A stretch of 64,000 nucleotides of DNA, taken from contig NZ_QOIM01000057.1 of NCBI RefSeq assembly GCF_003323735.1, forward strand, positions 1-64,000. The letters run 5' to 3'. This stretch comes from Streptomyces reniochalinae (lineage in GTDB: Bacteria; Actinomycetota; Actinomycetes; Streptomycetales; Streptomycetaceae). The position numbers and the translations under genes were made by a program. The notes under the pieces were generated by a model that had not been told where the DNA came from, searched no databases, and worked only from the letters and a program-made list of their open reading frames with translations. Position 1 is the first letter of the stretch. Every line of letters begins with the position of its first letter. Positions 63,001-64,000 of the stretch are shown piece by piece.

Positions 63001-63098
63001 AAGGCGTTGAGCGCGGCGGCGAGACCTTCAAGGTCCTCGGCCGAGACGCTCGGCGGGGACCATGGCGGCCCTATGACGACGCGGTAGCGGTCCTGCAT
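57027..63098 (-). CDS. Giant STAND/AAA-like NTPase
   Basis: About 2023 aa from ATG at 63098; GTG two codons upstream (GGAG close by) is a possible start, and the frame is open to 63188. Layout: residues 1-170 a helical domain including a Cys-rich HACSCGLRG; 200-330 acidic linkers and helices; 480-580 low-complexity Ala/Pro/Asp linker; 580-1200 long helical and coiled-coil segments (DRLSKLTEVNSEIDRMDRKY near 760); then FYGRDAERKSIL near 1330, Walker A VIYGGRGLGKSALLADAG near 1350, Walker B RRLLILLDECDQFFEAD near 1450, and a winged-helix-like C-terminal half. This resembles signalling NTPases of bacterial conflict or defence systems. The exact family is not recognised. Confidence 0.8.
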   Translation of the reverse strand: MQDRYRVVIGPPWSPPSVSAEDLEGLAAALNALESPAAAALNDLTADMVELAFNSLRPKHRQELLTSLGIRMSAPRRVSNALCRDVLARLRRESRQHACSCGLRGLTVTVMNQVGEFVLAQDGEAVRDPVARWGATLVRATVFAWCNATVTGAHILAWAADQDWLGVTVGDEESARLAAVAAAARSLVEAYPDFASGAATDDEPALAKDGKPERAAVADRPGTSASAPETTAADPSASHEETAVASEGTRSKEGTTPEETCRQLESALAEARQTAEKVTDAVMDGRPPQDEDMASLAALSTAFDDVEAVFRAAGIEGVPRRLADVTRAARAHRTARERDLQAREPLRELLNVACRPDSSVAAVAAAEAVCGAARRLLDVPVWEEPQREESVALAALARLIRLGRQADAATEILALQAQVVRVLPTCAMAVLIAPELTLDQPVDGDPRPAGAAEAYGTAQPADAETTAEHGTVQSAAPTEANAPQSTAMPEVTTTAEPVHTPDADADADAAPAADCEPAPPTSAAAPVEAPAAPTVSPAEDTPVREAAPVADGATDEAAAAGVLARLVVERRFGLAHHVARAAGQVEPQVAALRLAGAAALLTSGDSQSARLTADLLQEYGGYAGQDTEGSELLLLPALLRTALITGDHAAGAQLKALVPRLPDRLGEAATAVADRALSGALLIASPLVADVSETETRLRELREQSRDLLAPQRLRFARATEIAKRWLAPGDGMLGSLLTSVVGDDRDALQQVREQADRLSKLTEVNSEIDRMDRKYRSSSSKPLQGSGRQDLVHLVERAVSLVKEWCMAVDGTRRDRSDGSRAVREISSLRQSLLDGREAALGELERLARRPDALSGAMAWAAHASMEELFALLAGDSVTTRHGGPVDPELALNAELLKVQDTHDGQPSLGELLTAVDRSWQDALDERLSYDAFTAARDIVDLAGRGLLPAAGAGEFVPPAEAEIDERETARRAQLRKAHSDLVAELHRAQADGAVTEDQDLGLQELLADARDRLGGTGRHDLLDVRRALEKVRSGLPAFRKQAADRIRARLDALDPSMEERAQVLRRLETNDLATAADLVYFLEIGEPVPEIEGGESHLTEFFPAVPDGLPGGIDHDLVELVRSGGKHPMVPVLDYGGLSTDEAALAADALDEWRALAATERKDRLQVAPTRQVPPLLKLLGYDAKSSRPLDDRSQHRREYRLFEATGVEINGRAKAPAFGSEITEQGGNLRVMMVWGRPPAKVVMSWAERDTSGASLLVAYFGTLSREARVELAAGSDRLQPLLVVDDAALAYLAARGNRQVSAATQTLLPFSGVNPYIREKRGRIGGEMFYGRDAERKSILDPRGTQVIYGGRGLGKSALLADAGERFTERRPGYHQTVYVNLDQENIGKGSSRGPEALWSVLLRELTVAQVLEDRPQGRGKRQEISERVRAGIRTWLDGDSRRRLLILLDECDQFFEADASRFDQTKKLKGLGSDTKDAAKVVFAGLHSVQRFSKLASNGPFGHLAQTPKVIGPLAPQSAAELLVEPMRALGFEFKDLDLVNRVLGYCSYQPFLLQMFGHRLVELMHRKRTRRGAGEPPYEVEVADIEIVESDAALRDGISAAFKDTLSLDHRYDVIANVLAYHARHHGLEVRLSDTELREECETYWRKGFEQLDTEGFRAYLSEMVGLGILAPNHDGLGWHLRGPNALRMIGTSHEVEARLLRAEQDCELQESIVKEGRPELPDGRPAPLTNTQLDDLLGERSNRTRVVLGTTASGVADVARTLRTIAGSIDGWTLPPVGKPSVYKQELTGGRPRERRVVISDFVNYRDPVRPETCREAVDLAETLLPATPGVTRAVVLVTDPAQLALWRSLLTGSEPTSAAPVALRRHDHRSLRGWAQRVEMFHTEDRLDRLHELTGGWPLLVDRAHRLHEELGDPDEVLRRLAGLRADRAEARAFAEATGVYAEPLLAAGYRALDDEFKDGLFDIEGAVTAVALKIDDEDEARWIVNCLKILQVFDREDTQLRLEPVLRECVALGG

Positions 63099-63177
63099 GT
63101 ACACGCACTCCGTTTCTGTGGGCGACGGATGGAGGAAAGGGCGGCCGAAGCCATGGACGCGTGAAAGCGGTGAAGGA

Positions 63178-64000
63178 TCAGCCGCCACGCGTGTGCTCGG
63201 TCACGAACGTGTAGCCGTACGGCAGTTCCCAGCCGTCCGCCTTGCCGAGCCTGCGGCAGTGCTCGCGAAAAGCCGCGCGCTGAACGTCGCTGGGCGAACA
63301 CCCCGGCCGCAGGCGGCGCAGATGACCTGGGACGAACTGCACGCCGCGCAGTCCCTCACCGCCCGGTTCGCCACCGCCCCAGGGACGTATCACCCGTGGC
63401 CTGGCGGGGCGGTAGCCGATCAGAGGGATGATCCGCTGTCCGTCACGCGGCGGGAAGTGCGGCTGCCCCCGGGCGTCCCTGCTGCCGAGGGCCGGCTCCA
63501 GAAGACGTTCCGCGAGCAGTTCCGCGACGGCCGCGTCGAGGGCGGCGGCCTGCGACCGGGCCGGGAGACGCCCATAGACCGCGCTCGGCAGGACCGTTCG
63601 ATCCATCAGGGCATGGCCGTCCAGGGTCAGCAGACCGCAACGGCGCACGGTGCGCATCACCAGCTGCCGGGGACCGAGCCCGACCGCGCTGTCACCATGG
63701 CGGCTACTGCCCGGCACGTCCTCCCTCGTGAGCACGCGAGGGTCGTAACAGTGCCCCGCCCCACGGTCACCGATCTGCACGCCCTCCTTCAGTCGCGTCG
63801 TGGCGAGGCGGATCACTGTGTCGCCACGACGCCTGCGCAGCTCCAGCATCAGGCCGGGGAAGAAGTCACCGGGCCAGACGATTCCCGTCAACCGACCCGA
63901 GTCGTCGCCGAGTTCGACCGTGACGTCCTGAACCGCCTCCTTCTCGTCCAACGCTTCACCGGCGTGGTCGAGTTCGAGGCGCAGCGTGGGGTGCGCGCCG
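63178..64000 (-). CDS. Hypothetical protein upstream of the large NTPase (5' end outside window)
   Basis: At least 273 codons. The frame stays open to the window edge with protein-like sequence (HPTLRLELDHAGEALDEKEA), so the TTG at 63951 is not its start. Beta-rich N-terminal part: VTVELGDDSGRLTGIVWPGD and LMLELRRRRGDTVIRLATTR. Then a helical middle, and a C-terminus ending LPYGYTFVTEHTRGG. I do not recognise a family. It lies 79 bp before the NTPase start on the same strand, so the two are probably one operon and may work together. Confidence 0.7.
   Translation of the reverse strand, partial: GAHPTLRLELDHAGEALDEKEAVQDVTVELGDDSGRLTGIVWPGDFFPGLMLELRRRRGDTVIRLATTRLKEGVQIGDRGAGHCYDPRVLTREDVPGSSRHGDSAVGLGPRQLVMRTVRRCGLLTLDGHALMDRTVLPSAVYGRLPARSQAAALDAAVAELLAERLLEPALGSRDARGQPHFPPRDGQRIIPLIGYRPARPRVIRPWGGGEPGGEGLRGVQFVPGHLRRLRPGCSPSDVQRAAFREHCRRLGKADGWELPYGYTFVTEHTRGG

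Noticed and set aside
1..64000. tRNA or rRNA genes, CRISPR arrays, complete insertion sequences, riboswitches
   Set aside because: None was recognised by eye on either strand; a covariance-model or repeat search would be needed to exclude small RNAs.

Overview
The window is high-GC actinobacterial DNA, almost certainly Streptomyces. It shows strong codon-position GC bias, GTG/TTG starts, ATGA/GTGA overlaps, a modular type I PKS and many TetR and GntR regulators. It looks like the edge of a macrolide/polyketide gene cluster joined to a gene-poor, scarred accessory stretch and then to carboxylate and acid-sugar catabolism loci. All names come from reading motifs; no database search was run.

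Region 1 (1-13028): start of a glycosylated polyketide cluster. On the minus strand, running off the window, is the first PKS protein: a KSQ loading module, a collapsed acyltransferase, an ACP, then module 1 beginning with a normal KS. Divergent from it on the plus strand are two EryCIII/DesVII-like glycosyltransferases, NDP-hexose 2,3-dehydratase, 3-ketoreductase, 4-ketoreductase, glucose-1-phosphate thymidylyltransferase and a type II thioesterase. These genes can supply and attach a dTDP-2,6-dideoxyhexose. No 4,6-dehydratase, 3,5-epimerase, aminotransferase or methyltransferase is present here.

Region 2 (13029-31800): mixed accessory genes and scars. It holds DedA, hydrolase and TetR fragments, a pyruvate-oxidase-like ThDP enzyme, a FUSC membrane protein, two sugar-porter MFS proteins, an SDR and mannose-6-phosphate isomerase. 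A Doc/RHH toxin-antitoxin pair with an inverted-repeat operator follows, with remnants of a TrmA/RumA methyltransferase and a GNAT. A P450-like protein without heme cysteine resembles glycosyltransferase activators. The region ends with an MprF-like membrane protein and a TetR-DHA2 efflux operon closed by a strong terminator.

Region 3 (31800-38000): three flavoenzymes (one frameshifted), a TetR regulator, an IS5-type transposase fossil and a PGPGW membrane protein. Two near-identical palindromes lie in front of the first two flavoenzymes and define a small regulon.

Region 4 (38131-56361): two catabolic modules, each with a GntR-family regulator, an RraA-like protein and repeated operators. 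The first has an aconitase with a complete ABC importer whose permease is a fusion of two domains. The second has a CitMHS carboxylate transporter, a racemase-fold protein, an OtnI-like isomerase, a decarboxylating-dehydrogenase-fold enzyme, a DUF1537 acid-sugar kinase, an OtnC-like aldolase and RraA. A cupin lies between the modules and a DUF475/TerC-like membrane protein ends the second.

Region 5 (56362-64000): a broken anti-sigma-type ATPase, then a very large (about 2020 aa) STAND/AAA-like NTPase and its upstream neighbour, which runs off the window. This pair is the best candidate here for an undescribed NTPase-based system.
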